Positions 36,006-44,187 of a stretch of DNA of 64,000 nucleotides are shown piece by piece. The stretch is from Halostella pelagica (lineage in GTDB: Archaea; Halobacteriota; Halobacteria; Halobacteriales; Natronoarchaeaceae), in contig CP040678.1 in NCBI GenBank assembly GCA_005954745.1, forward strand, positions 1,674,001 through 1,738,000. The letters are read 5' to 3'. The notes under the pieces were generated by a model, which saw only the letters and a list, made by a program, of their open reading frames with translations, searched no databases and had not been told where the DNA came from. Position 1 is the first letter of the stretch; every line of letters begins with the position of its first letter. Position numbers and translations under genes: made by a program.

Positions 36006-36043
36006 GCGACCTACGCGACCTCGACCCATACCCCGGACTCATC
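36006..36043. repeat. Direct repeat copy 1 near the end of the dehydrogenase gene
   Basis: This stretch, GCGACCTACGCGACCTCGAC onward to CGGACTCATC, recurs with a few substitutions at 36062-36100. The second copy is the 3' end of the Gfo/Idh/MocA gene. Copy 1, lying just downstream of that gene, would encode the same closing residues ESG-WVEVA plus a stop in the minus-strand frame. Confidence 0.75.
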
Positions 36044-36061
36044 GTCTGCGAACGTGCAGTC

Positions 36062-36100
36062 GCGAACCTACGCGACTTCGACCCATTCCCCGGACTCATC
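36062..36100. repeat. Direct repeat copy 2 (3' end of the dehydrogenase gene)
   Basis: The second copy of the roughly 38-bp direct repeat; it codes for the last residues (DESGEWVEVA) of the oxidoreductase. The copies are 56-58 bp apart, start to start. Confidence 0.75.
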
Positions 36101-37180
36101 ACTACGTTCGACGGCGTCGAGCACTTTCTGTGCCGCGTATCCGTCCTCGAAGTTCGGTGCGAACTCGTCGCCCGCATCGACGGCAGAGAGGAACTCGTAG
36201 TTCTCGTGGACGAACGTGTGCTCCCAGCCGATGACGTGGCCAGGGGGCCACCAGTGGTCGATGTACGGGTCGTCCTCGTCCGTGACGAGGACCGTCTCGT
36301 ATCCCCGGTTCCCCTCTCGGAGGACTTCGAGTTCGTTGAGCCGTTCCAACGAGAAGCGCACGCTCCCCTTCGAACCGTGGATCTCGATGCTGTGGTCGTT
36401 CTTGTGGCCGTTCGCGAACCGCGACGCTTCGAACGTTCCGATCGCACCGTTCGCGAACTCCGCCTGCGCCGAGTAGGCGTCGTCGACCGTTACCGGTCGC
36501 GTTTCGTTCCCGCCCTCTAGGGGTCGTTCGTCGACGAACGTCTCTAAGTGTCCGCTGACGCGTTCGATCTCGCCGGCTCGGTCCCCGACGAGAAATCGAG
36601 CGAGGTCGACCGTGTGCGCGCCGAGGTCGCCGAGCGCGCCGCTTCCCGCCATCTCCTCGTCGTTGCGCCAGGACCAGGGCTCCTCGGGGTCGACCAACCA
36701 GTCCTGCAGGTACGTCCCCCGGAAGTGGTGGATGTCCCCGAGTTCGCCTGCCTCGATCATGTTCCGCGCGTACTGGATAGCGGGGACGAACCTGTAGTTG
36801 AACGCACAACCGGCCGTTACGCCGGCGTCTCGTGCGGCGTCGCGCATCTCTCGGGCGGATTCCAGCGTCGGAGCGAGCGGTTTCTCGCAGAAAACGGGCG
36901 TGCCGGCGTCGAGCGCCGCGATACTGGGTTCCGCGTGGACGTGGTTCGGCCCGAGGTTGTAGAACACGTCGACTTCGTCGATAACGTCGCGCCAGTCGGT
37001 CGCTGTTCGGGAGAATCCGAGGCGGTCCGCGGCGTCAGCGAGGGCTGACTCGTCACGTCCGACGACCACCTCGCGTTCGATGTCCGGTGCGTCCGGAAAG
37101 AACATCGGCAACCGCGCTACCGCGTTCGCGTGGGCTTTTCCCATGAACCCGTACCCGAGAACGCCGACCTGTATGGTCAT
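36068..37180 (-). CDS. Gfo/Idh/MocA family oxidoreductase
   Basis: A 370-residue NAD(P)-dependent sugar or polyol dehydrogenase. The N-terminal Rossmann domain has GVLGYGFMGKAHANA; CEKPLAPTLESAREM is the EKP motif with the catalytic Lys; GALGDLGAHTVDLARFL contains the GxxxDxxxH signature of the substrate domain. Likely substrates are inositol, hexoses or their derivatives. A similar but distinct paralogue lies at 46644-47738 in the carbohydrate cluster. The 3' end is part of a direct repeat. The stop of the preceding hydrolase is 72 bp away, convergent. Confidence 0.9.
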   Translation of the reverse strand: MTIQVGVLGYGFMGKAHANAVARLPMFFPDAPDIEREVVVGRDESALADAADRLGFSRTATDWRDVIDEVDVFYNLGPNHVHAEPSIAALDAGTPVFCEKPLAPTLESAREMRDAARDAGVTAGCAFNYRFVPAIQYARNMIEAGELGDIHHFRGTYLQDWLVDPEEPWSWRNDEEMAGSGALGDLGAHTVDLARFLVGDRAGEIERVSGHLETFVDERPLEGGNETRPVTVDDAYSAQAEFANGAIGTFEASRFANGHKNDHSIEIHGSKGSVRFSLERLNELEVLREGNRGYETVLVTDEDDPYIDHWWPPGHVIGWEHTFVHENYEFLSAVDAGDEFAPNFEDGYAAQKVLDAVERSDESGEWVEVA

Positions 37181-37307
37181 GGGGTAGTGTTCAATATGAC
37201 CGCGTTTCAGTGTTTCTTCAGCGGCGCTAGGTCACTGTTCGGATAGTGTAAGTCCGGGCAAATTATCAGCAATAACTGATATACGACTGGAAACCGTCTC
37301 CGCTATT

Positions 37308-38099
37308 ATGGACAAGCGTCGCAGTCACACCCCCGGACGACTCACCCGCCGTCGGCTTCTCGTCGGGATGGGCGTGACTGCGACGGTCGTCGGTGGAGCG
37401 TCTATCACTACGGAAGCGTTCTCTTCCGTGACTGGCTCTCGACTGACGAATCTGAACGTCGCCGACGACCCCGACGCACTCATCAGCTTACTGGTCAACG
37501 ATACGGTCCGGAAGAACAATCGGGGGCTTCTCGTAGAGATCGAAAACAACACCACTGGAACTGTCGATTTTAGCGTTACGCTTGACGACCCATCCCACGG
37601 AACACTGTACAACAACAATCCGACGCTCGGGGCCGGTAGCTCGCAGCGGGTCGAGATCACGGCTGAAGTCAAGGACGTCCAAGTCCCGTTTACTATCGTC
37701 GGTACGTCACCGAACTTTCAGTTCGAGGCGGCGCGAGAAACGACCGCGGTGTCCGGCAACACCAGCGGCGCAGTGACCATCGACAAGGTCAAAAAGTTCA
37801 GTGCGAACGACTGGGACGAGAACTGGACGATACAAACGGTAAAAGTGAGTAGCCAAAACGAACTCGACCGCGTCGAATACGAAGTGACCGACAGCAACGG
37901 CGAGACGCGGGCCACTCGAACTGACACCGCCTCCGGGACGAGGTACGTGCGGAAAGGGCAAGGGAACGCCCCCGCGATAACCCTCGAACCCGACGACAGC
38001 GGATACGACGTACAGGGAGGGACGACGTACGAACTGACGGTTACCGCGTTCGACGTCCAGAACAACTTCGATTCCGTTACGCGGACAGATACCGCTTGA
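37308..38099 (+). CDS. Exported protein with Tat-type leader, first gene of a surface cassette
   Basis: A 263-residue protein with an N-terminal twin-arginine leader (LTRRRLLVGMGVTATVVGG) ending near TEAFSSV. The mature part is beta-strand rich, Asn/Thr/Ser rich and has several N-glycosylation sequons (NDT, NTT, NTS, NWT). LLVEIENNTTGTVDFSVTL and GAGSSQRVEITAEV fit an Ig-like or camelysin-like sandwich, and a second domain follows (LDRVEYEVTDSNGETRATR). The sequence after the leader resembles that of the 39730-40335 protein in layout. I do not recognise a named family; a cell-surface or filament subunit is inferred. Confidence 0.75.
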   Translation: MDKRRSHTPGRLTRRRLLVGMGVTATVVGGASITTEAFSSVTGSRLTNLNVADDPDALISLLVNDTVRKNNRGLLVEIENNTTGTVDFSVTLDDPSHGTLYNNNPTLGAGSSQRVEITAEVKDVQVPFTIVGTSPNFQFEAARETTAVSGNTSGAVTIDKVKKFSANDWDENWTIQTVKVSSQNELDRVEYEVTDSNGETRATRTDTASGTRYVRKGQGNAPAITLEPDDSGYDVQGGTTYELTVTAFDVQNNFDSVTRTDTA

Positions 38100-38149
38100 A
38101 CGTTTCGGGTCGGAAAGCAGTGTGACCGACAGTCAGATCCGGATCACCG

Positions 38150-38686
38150 TCATCGCGGTCGATCCATCTCTCCGAGGTGGTACTTGTTACTCGTGTAGGT
38201 GTGTACGGCCGCGGAGACGGCGAACAGGGAAACAACCAGCAACCCCCATCCAATCGCCGGGACAGGGTCCGTCGGTAGCACCTCAACCCACACGCCGCCC
38301 AGGATCACCACGCCGACGACGGACAGCCCCAGATAGTAGACGCCCCAGGGTATCGAGCCCTCCGGAACCACGTCCATGTATACGTCTAACTCGTCCGCTG
38401 CCTCTGTGAGTTCGATCTCGTGGTTCTCGTATTCGATCATGCCCGAGTCAGCGAGCGCTGGGAGGTGCGTCTGCTGAAGGGACGTGTACACGCGCTTTCG
38501 CTCCGCAGAGGTCAGTTCCGGGACGTCTTTCTCTTCTTCCCAGGCCGCGACCTGTTCGGCCAGGTCCGAAAGGGTCACTGGCCCGTCTTCCTGCTTGCAG
38601 AACTGGATCGTGTACCGCCGACGGTGGTTGCTGAGCAACGAGAACACCTCGTCTTTGTCCGAGAGGCCACCGTTCTGGGTCGCCAT
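38150..38686 (-). CDS. DUF7344 winged-helix protein with membrane anchor
   Basis: A 178-residue protein. Residues 10-100 form the haloarchaeal DUF7344 winged helix-turn-helix (DEVFSLLSNHRRRYTIQFC, LSDLAEQVAAWEEE, RVYTSLQQTHLPALADSGMI), a DNA-binding fold. Two membrane helices follow (VYYLGLSVVGVVILGGVWV and IGWGLLVVSLFAVSAAVHTY). It is thus a membrane-tethered one-component regulator or a membrane protein with a DNA-binding-like head. It sits inside the surface-protein cassette on the opposite strand, so it may sense the envelope and control the cassette. Confidence 0.8.
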   Translation of the reverse strand: MATQNGGLSDKDEVFSLLSNHRRRYTIQFCKQEDGPVTLSDLAEQVAAWEEEKDVPELTSAERKRVYTSLQQTHLPALADSGMIEYENHEIELTEAADELDVYMDVVPEGSIPWGVYYLGLSVVGVVILGGVWVEVLPTDPVPAIGWGLLVVSLFAVSAAVHTYTSNKYHLGEMDRPR

Positions 38687-38820
38687 TCTTGTTTCTGGTC
38701 AATGAACTAATGTATGATATTGTTTTCGCACTGCCACATCGTTCGACGCGTCACTGAAAATCGGGTTTTATCCAGGTTGGACTGAAACGCTGCGAACCGA
38801 AGGGAAGTAACCCCGGACTC

Positions 38821-39324
38821 TCAGTTGGATCTGCAGTCGTACTGCACGTTCTCTGCAGTGACGGCCGCACCGTCAACTGCCACGGAATCGCCCTCCGCCG
38901 AAACCCTGACCGTCACGTCCGTCTGCCCGCTCTCCTCGACATCGCCCGTACAGCCGAGTTCGATCGTGTCCGATCCGTCCGGTGCGAGCGTCTCCGGCGT
39001 CGATCGAACCTCGAAAAGATCCCCTGTTCCACCGTCGACCGTCGCTTCGGTGACTGTGACATTCTGGTCGAACTGATTGTGAACCGTGACTACCTCCTGC
39101 GGTTGCTCGTCTGTGTAACAGAAGAACCACACGCACTCGTAATTGCGTATCTCCTCTCCGGCGTATCCGTCGTCGTGAAGCCCGAGAAACGCGTTTTCCG
39201 GAGCAGCGGCGTTCACGTTGACTCCTCGATCCGCCGCTGATGTCGTGAAGCCGCTGCTCTGTGCGGCGAGAATGAGCGCGCCAACCACCAGTAGCACCAC
39301 TCCCAACCGCTTGAGCACCGTCAT
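38821..39324 (-). CDS. Exported DUF1102-like surface protein
   Basis: A 167-residue protein with an N-terminal hydrophobic leader (LGVVLLVVGALILAA) followed by a segment ADRGVNVNAAAPENAFLGL that resembles the ADRSVNVSVAGDSSAFLQL segment of the 39730-40335 protein. A Cys pair (ECVWFFCYTDE) and two further Cys (GCTGDVEESG, YDCRSN) could form disulphides outside the cell. The mature part looks like a beta sandwich with an NQTVT-like sequon (NVTVTE). It lacks an obvious membrane anchor beyond the leader. Function unknown; part of the cassette on the minus strand. Confidence 0.75.
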   Translation of the reverse strand: MTVLKRLGVVLLVVGALILAAQSSGFTTSAADRGVNVNAAAPENAFLGLHDDGYAGEEIRNYECVWFFCYTDEQPQEVVTVHNQFDQNVTVTEATVDGGTGDLFEVRSTPETLAPDGSDTIELGCTGDVEESGQTDVTVRVSAEGDSVAVDGAAVTAENVQYDCRSN

Positions 39325-39729
39325 CGGTGTACGGAGGTATCTCCCTCGCTGTGAGTCGGTACTCGCTGTTTGCGTCTCGACCGAACGTCGTTGTATTGGA
39401 ACGTAACCTGTGCAAGCATGTCTGGCTGAGCCACTGAGTCGTTCTCGCGCATGCGTGGTCTGGACGTGAACCGGCGACAGTGGGTGGCCACGAGCGAAAA
39501 GAGGCAGTCCTTTCGAGCGGTACCACGTTGGAACGACATTTCAATCGTATTTAATTTATATCTCACTCGCATTATTACTTTCGGGGTCGGAGCGTGTTTT
39601 TGGCGTTCAAGAGAGGCTTTCGCGGAGTTCAAGATCGACTTGCGGAACATTCAAGCTCACTAATACAAAGGGGGCGGGCTGTATTTGGAGAAATAAGCAC
39701 GACCTACCGTGCGAACGGAAACTACAATC
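39325..39729. other. Intergenic region with AT-rich promoter patches
   Basis: About 400 bp between divergent surface-protein genes. There is an AT-rich TATA-like stretch (TATTTAATTTATATCTC near 39548-39566) and a GAAATAAGC element near 39690 about 35-40 bp before the next ATG. A 70-codon ORF at 39451-39663 is unconvincing. The long region suggests regulated divergent promoters. Confidence 0.4.
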
Positions 39730-40335
39730 ATGAGAATGAATCGTCGGAACGTACTAATCGGATTGGCAACGGCAACAGTCGGCGGCGGAGCTGCATTCAG
39801 CTCCGGTGCATTTAGCACAGTCGAAGCCGACCGCAGCGTGAACGTGAGCGTTGCGGGCGACAGCAGTGCTTTCTTACAACTGGACCCGACCCCCAGTGAT
39901 TACGCCCAAGAGAACGGTGGAACGCTCCAGATCGATCTGGACGGGACGAACGCCGGCGGGTCCGGGATCAACACGAACGCGACGACGGCGATCGATCCGC
40001 TGTTTACTGCCGAGAATCAGGGCGATTCGGGCGGGATCGACCTCTATATAGACACTGACGACACTAACTCCACAGTCAATGCCGGAACTGCGATAGAAAA
40101 CACCGTGAAGGACTCCAGCAGTAACACGCTCGGCACTATCGAATTTATCTTCAAGGACTCGAACGATAACGTGATCGTCGACAACAGCACGACCAACTCG
40201 GTCAACCTGGCCTCTCAGGGCGCGACCGAGAATATCTCTCTCGAGATCAACGTGCCCGACATCAACCCGAGTAACATTGCCAGCAGTTCGCTACTCAGTT
40301 CGATTACCGTAGTCGCCAAAGACGACGGAACGTAG
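39730..40335 (+). CDS. Exported DUF1102/TasA-like surface protein, candidate filament subunit
   Basis: A 201-residue protein. The leader MNRRNVLIGLATATVGGG has paired arginines; cleavage probably falls after GAFS, leaving a mature protein beginning TVEADRSVNVSV. The mature part is rich in Asn, Ser, Thr and beta strands, has at least four N-glycosylation sequons (NVS, NST twice, NIS), and is less acidic than cytoplasmic neighbours. FSSGAFSTVEADRSV-type starts are typical of haloarchaeal DUF1102 proteins, whose organisation recalls bacterial TasA/camelysin subunits made with SipW. The ATG at 39730 was chosen for the compact leader. Confidence 0.75.
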   Translation: MRMNRRNVLIGLATATVGGGAAFSSGAFSTVEADRSVNVSVAGDSSAFLQLDPTPSDYAQENGGTLQIDLDGTNAGGSGINTNATTAIDPLFTAENQGDSGGIDLYIDTDDTNSTVNAGTAIENTVKDSSSNTLGTIEFIFKDSNDNVIVDNSTTNSVNLASQGATENISLEINVPDINPSNIASSSLLSSITVVAKDDGT

Positions 40336-40545
40336 CGACAGATAGTCGCTCTCGTGGGCAGTATCGGGCAGTGGTTCGTTCGGCCGCGGTTCGCAATGAC
40401 CGCGGTACGAAATCCGTCTTCTCTCTTCGAAACCAGCCGTTCAAGGGGACGAATACCGACTCGGGACTGTTCTCAAGCCGACCATTCGCTCCTTCACGCG
40501 AGTCAATACAAAGGTAATCTGTTTCTTAGGGTGGAGTAGACCCTC

Positions 40546-41733
40546 ATGCGGCGGAACCTCCTCGTAGTCGGCGCGGTTCTCCTCCTCGGTTTCGCAGTTC
40601 CGACTGCGGCAGTGGCGTTCGACGGACCGAGAACTGACGAGGCCGGGGTCGTCTCCCTCGCACCCCACGACGGGGGGAACGGACAGTACGCAAGCGTCGA
40701 CGACGGCGAACTCGTCGTTGAACTCGACTCCCTGAACGGCGACGCCGAGACGACCGTCGACGACGTGTTCACAGTCACGTTGACCGGTGACGAACCGCGG
40801 TACGTCGCGGTTCGACACGACGCCGACGGCGTGACCGTCTATCGCGACGGCGACCCGTCGAACTCCGTCGAGGGCCGTGCAAACGCTGTCAGGCTCTCGC
40901 CCGGCGAGACGCTGTCGGTCGGGATCGCCGCTGACACCCACGGCCGCGAAGGAGTTCTAATGAACGCAATCAGCGTTATGTCGTGGTCCCCTGACGAGGA
41001 AACGCCCGGCGGCCAGCGTCCGGGAGAGACCAACGACAGAGGCGATGGCACAGACTCCGGGAACTCTGATCCGGTGTCAGTCAGAACGAGCATCGACCGG
41101 ACGGAACTAACCGCCGGCGAGAGCGTGAACGTGACGGCAGTCGTTTCCAACGGCGGGAGCAACTCGGCCGAGGTGCCGGTTCGGCTCTACATCGACGGCG
41201 TCGTCGTCGATGAGCGCCGAGTTCTGGTCTCGGGCGGCGAGAACCGAACGGTGACCTTCACCCGGCAGTTCCAGCGGGCGGGCGAGTACACTGTCGGAAC
41301 GGACGATGCCGATCCAACTATCGTCACCGTTTCACCGGCCCAAGGCCCCGCCCCCCGGTTCGCAGTAACGAACGCGACGGTAGGCGACGAGAAGATCGCA
41401 CCGGGCGACGATATGAGTGTCACAGCGAACGTATCGAACAACGGTAGCGCCGACGGGACGTTCGTCGCGGAACTCGAAGTTGACGGCGTCGTCGTCGCCA
41501 CGCAGCGAGTCGCCGTTTCCGCGGGCGAAACCAGGACGGTGACGTTCGAGACCCCGGTCGATAGCACCGGCACGTTCGCGGTGAGCGTGAGCGGAACGGA
41601 CGCGGGTTCGGTAACCGTCGCTTCCTCCGACGAGACTCCCCTCGGCGACCTGACTGAATATCCCGGCTCCGTTCTCGCCGTGGTGCCGCCGCTCGCTTTC
41701 GGGGTGGTTTTTGTCCGATTCAAGCGCCAATGA
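40546..41733 (+). CDS. Exported protein: DUF1102-like domain, two CARDB domains, C-terminal anchor
   Basis: A 395-residue protein with a Sec-type leader (LLVVGAVLLLGFAVPTAAVAF). Residues 30-150 resemble a DUF1102/camelysin-type sandwich (YASVDDGELVVELDSLNGDA). Two CARDB-type Ig-like repeats follow, each starting with a strand and SVNVTAVVSNGGSNSAEVPV or MSVTANVSNNGSADGTFVAE, each with VNVTxxVSN pattern. A C-terminal hydrophobic segment (VLAVVPPLAFGVVFV) followed by RFKRQ anchors it in the membrane. The protein would be a membrane-anchored surface or base subunit. It ends 43 bp before the signal peptidase gene. Confidence 0.8.
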   Translation: MRRNLLVVGAVLLLGFAVPTAAVAFDGPRTDEAGVVSLAPHDGGNGQYASVDDGELVVELDSLNGDAETTVDDVFTVTLTGDEPRYVAVRHDADGVTVYRDGDPSNSVEGRANAVRLSPGETLSVGIAADTHGREGVLMNAISVMSWSPDEETPGGQRPGETNDRGDGTDSGNSDPVSVRTSIDRTELTAGESVNVTAVVSNGGSNSAEVPVRLYIDGVVVDERRVLVSGGENRTVTFTRQFQRAGEYTVGTDDADPTIVTVSPAQGPAPRFAVTNATVGDEKIAPGDDMSVTANVSNNGSADGTFVAELEVDGVVVATQRVAVSAGETRTVTFETPVDSTGTFAVSVSGTDAGSVTVASSDETPLGDLTEYPGSVLAVVPPLAFGVVFVRFKRQ

Positions 41734-41776
41734 CAGGAGAGAAATAATTACGGTGTAGTAACATCATGGAGGACAT

Positions 41777-42898
41777 GTGAGACTGCGAACCCTACTGAAG
41801 GGTACGCTGGAGGCGCTCGCCGTCGTCGTCATAGTGTCGATGCTGCTCGGGCAGGTACTCGGTCAGCCGATACTCCTCGGCTACGTCACGACGAGCAGCA
41901 TGGAACCGACGGTCGACGCGGGTGACGGTTTCGTCGCAGTCCCGACCGCAGTCACTGGCGACGTGGAGAAGGGCGATGTCGTCGTGTTCGAAGCGAGCGA
42001 GATACAGGGCGGCGGTCTGACGACCCATCGGGTCGTCGACAGGACTCCGGAGGGGTACGTTACCAAGGGAGACGCGAACCCCTTCACGGACCAGGACGGG
42101 GATGAACCGCCGGTCAAAGACCGCCAGATTCGAGCGGAAGCGCTTCAGGTAGGCGGAACGGTTGTTACGGTCCCGCACCTCGGTACGGCTATCACGACTG
42201 TCCGAAGCGTAGTTGGGACGGTCGTAGGCCCGATCGCGGGCGGAAGCATCGGCGGGGTGTTCGTTGCCGTCGGTCTGGCGTTAGTCGCTCTCGCCTGGCT
42301 CACAGACGGCGGGGAACGCATCGTCTCCAGGGTGCGGTCCCGACCCAACGTTTTCGACCGACGACTGCTGTTCGGGCTGCTGTTGCTGGTGGTTGTCGTT
42401 CCGACGACGGCGGCGATGGTCGTTCCGTCAGGAGCGACCGAGTACGGCCTTCTTGTCGCCGAGGAACCCGAGGACGAGCAGTTAGTCGTCGAGGCCGGCG
42501 GACAGACAAGCGTCGAATACGTCGTGGAAAACGACGGTATCGTTCCCGTCGTCGCGGTCGTTGAACCGAACAGTGAGGGCGTTACTGTCGACGAGCGCCG
42601 GCAGTACGCGTCAGCCAGGGGATCGAGTACCGCAACCCTGACGCTAGAGGGCGGTGAATCGACGGGTGTCCACTACCGCGAGGTGACCGAACGACGGTAT
42701 CTCGCCGTACTACCGATGTCAGTGCTGGTGACGCTGCACGACATCCACCCTCTCGTCGCGATGGCGACAGTCGATCTCATTACCGCGTTCCTCGTCGGGT
42801 CGCTCGTCGTCCTCGTCGCGGGAGCGAGAAACCAACGTATCCGGTCCGCCACGCGGGACCGGCCGTTGGCGGCGCGGCTGCGGCGGTGGTTGTTTTGA
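41777..42898 (+). CDS. Signal peptidase I with C-terminal extension
   Basis: A 373-residue protein. The N-terminal 140 residues are a family S26B signal peptidase: membrane helix about residues 11-30, catalytic Ser41 in TTSSMEPT, His84 in LTTHRVVD (archaeal and ER type, where His replaces the bacterial Lys), and YVTKGDANPFTDQD as the acid region. Then come two more membrane helices (about 155-175 and 198-215), an outside domain of about 90 residues and a last helix near 325-345. Standard archaeal peptidases stop far earlier. The start is GTG with a GGAGGA ribosome site 4 bp upstream. It probably processes the surface proteins of this cassette. Confidence 0.88.
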   Translation: MRLRTLLKGTLEALAVVVIVSMLLGQVLGQPILLGYVTTSSMEPTVDAGDGFVAVPTAVTGDVEKGDVVVFEASEIQGGGLTTHRVVDRTPEGYVTKGDANPFTDQDGDEPPVKDRQIRAEALQVGGTVVTVPHLGTAITTVRSVVGTVVGPIAGGSIGGVFVAVGLALVALAWLTDGGERIVSRVRSRPNVFDRRLLFGLLLLVVVVPTTAAMVVPSGATEYGLLVAEEPEDEQLVVEAGGQTSVEYVVENDGIVPVVAVVEPNSEGVTVDERRQYASARGSSTATLTLEGGESTGVHYREVTERRYLAVLPMSVLVTLHDIHPLVAMATVDLITAFLVGSLVVLVAGARNQRIRSATRDRPLAARLRRWLF

Positions 42899-43001
42899 AT
42901 GGAATTTCAGTTATAATTATGTATCTTCAGTCACATTCGCTTCGTATGACCGGAGTGTTGGCGCTGAATGGCGGCGAAATCCAGGGAGGAACGGGGTCGC
43001 C

Positions 43002-44153
43002 GTGAGCGACTTCGTCCCGCCACGCGTCCGACTGGTTGCTGCCAGACACGGACGGCAACTGGCTGTCGCGTTCGCTCTCCTGGGACTCGTGGCGCTGGCT
43101 CTCTCCGGGTCTGTTGTGACGAACTCGGCGGCGACGACAGTCACCGAACAGCGAAACGTTCAGTCCGTCGAATCGACAGTCGAGACGAGCGCAGTCGTAG
43201 CGTCGAACGATTCGCTCTGGGAGGCCGGGACGCGGCTGGAGAACAACCCGCGGTACCTGAAAAACGACACGCCAGTGTTGACGATCACGCCGACGACGAC
43301 GGCACCAGACGGAACAAGCGTCACGCACGAGGTGCGTCTCGGAACGCGTGCGACGGCCGACGGGGAGGTGTTCTGGGAGGAGTCGGAGACGCTAGTATCA
43401 GAGACGACGACAGCGACGAACGGAACGGCGACGTCGAACGCGACGGTGGATATCCGCGAACTCGACCGCCGACTCAACCGGACCGCAACCAGGCTCTCGA
43501 ACGTCGGGACGATGGAAGTGCGGCTTCACCTGGTGACGACGTACGACACCGGCGATTACGTCGGTGAGATAACTGCGACCGCACCGCTGGAAGTGACGCG
43601 GAACGCGTACTGGGTCGACGGCGATGTCGCGGCGCAACAGACTCACCAGACGCCGGTGACACGCGAATCGAGTTCCTCGCCGGATTACACGACCGCGATG
43701 TTGCTGTTTGCCGGTTCGACCGGCGCGTTCGCCGCCAGCGCTATCCTCTGGCTCAGACGCGAGGACGCCGTCGACGTGGACGCGATCAGACAGGAGATCC
43801 ACGAACGTCGCCACGAGGAGTGGATATCGAAGGGTGCGATCCCGATGTGGATGGACAAGGACCACGTCCAGCTTGACACGCTAGAGGACGTCGTCGACGT
43901 CGCCATCGACGCGAACCAGCGGGTGATTCACGACCCGCGCTGGGACCTGTTCGCCGTCATCGAGGGCGATATGATCTACTACTACTGCAAGAACGGCTCC
44001 TGGGAGCAGATGGCGTGGCCGAGCGTCGACTCGATGGAACCGAGCAACGTCGAAGGCATCGAATCGTCGGGCGTCGGGACCGAAAGCTCGCCCGGTGGCG
44101 GCCGAGGGGCTCCGCCCGACCCGGACGACGAGGACGCCTGGGAGCAGTTATAG
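43002..44153 (+). CDS. DUF5305 membrane protein
   Basis: A 383-residue protein with an N-terminal helix (LAVAFALLGLVALALSGSVV), an extracellular part of about 190 residues (beta-rich, many sequons, ending near YWVDGDVAA), a second helix (YTTAMLLFAGSTGAFAASAI) and a cytoplasmic domain of about 130 residues rich in charges (HERRHEEWISKGAIP, LDTLEDVVDVAIDANQRV). This is the DUF5305 family layout. It is usually next to signal peptidase I genes in haloarchaea. Start is GTG, with GGGAGGA 14 bp upstream; a TATA element near 42912-42920 may give it its own promoter. Function unknown. Confidence 0.8.
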   Translation: MSDFVPPRVRLVAARHGRQLAVAFALLGLVALALSGSVVTNSAATTVTEQRNVQSVESTVETSAVVASNDSLWEAGTRLENNPRYLKNDTPVLTITPTTTAPDGTSVTHEVRLGTRATADGEVFWEESETLVSETTTATNGTATSNATVDIRELDRRLNRTATRLSNVGTMEVRLHLVTTYDTGDYVGEITATAPLEVTRNAYWVDGDVAAQQTHQTPVTRESSSSPDYTTAMLLFAGSTGAFAASAILWLRREDAVDVDAIRQEIHERRHEEWISKGAIPMWMDKDHVQLDTLEDVVDVAIDANQRVIHDPRWDLFAVIEGDMIYYYCKNGSWEQMAWPSVDSMEPSNVEGIESSGVGTESSPGGGRGAPPDPDDEDAWEQL

Positions 44154-44187
44154 CAAAGTCACCGGCCACCGCGACCCGAGTCGGTTA

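Noticed and set aside
39451-39663. A 70-codon frame between two surface-protein genes
   Set aside because: It has no start context and no composition typical of haloarchaeal proteins; it overlaps an AT-rich promoter patch.
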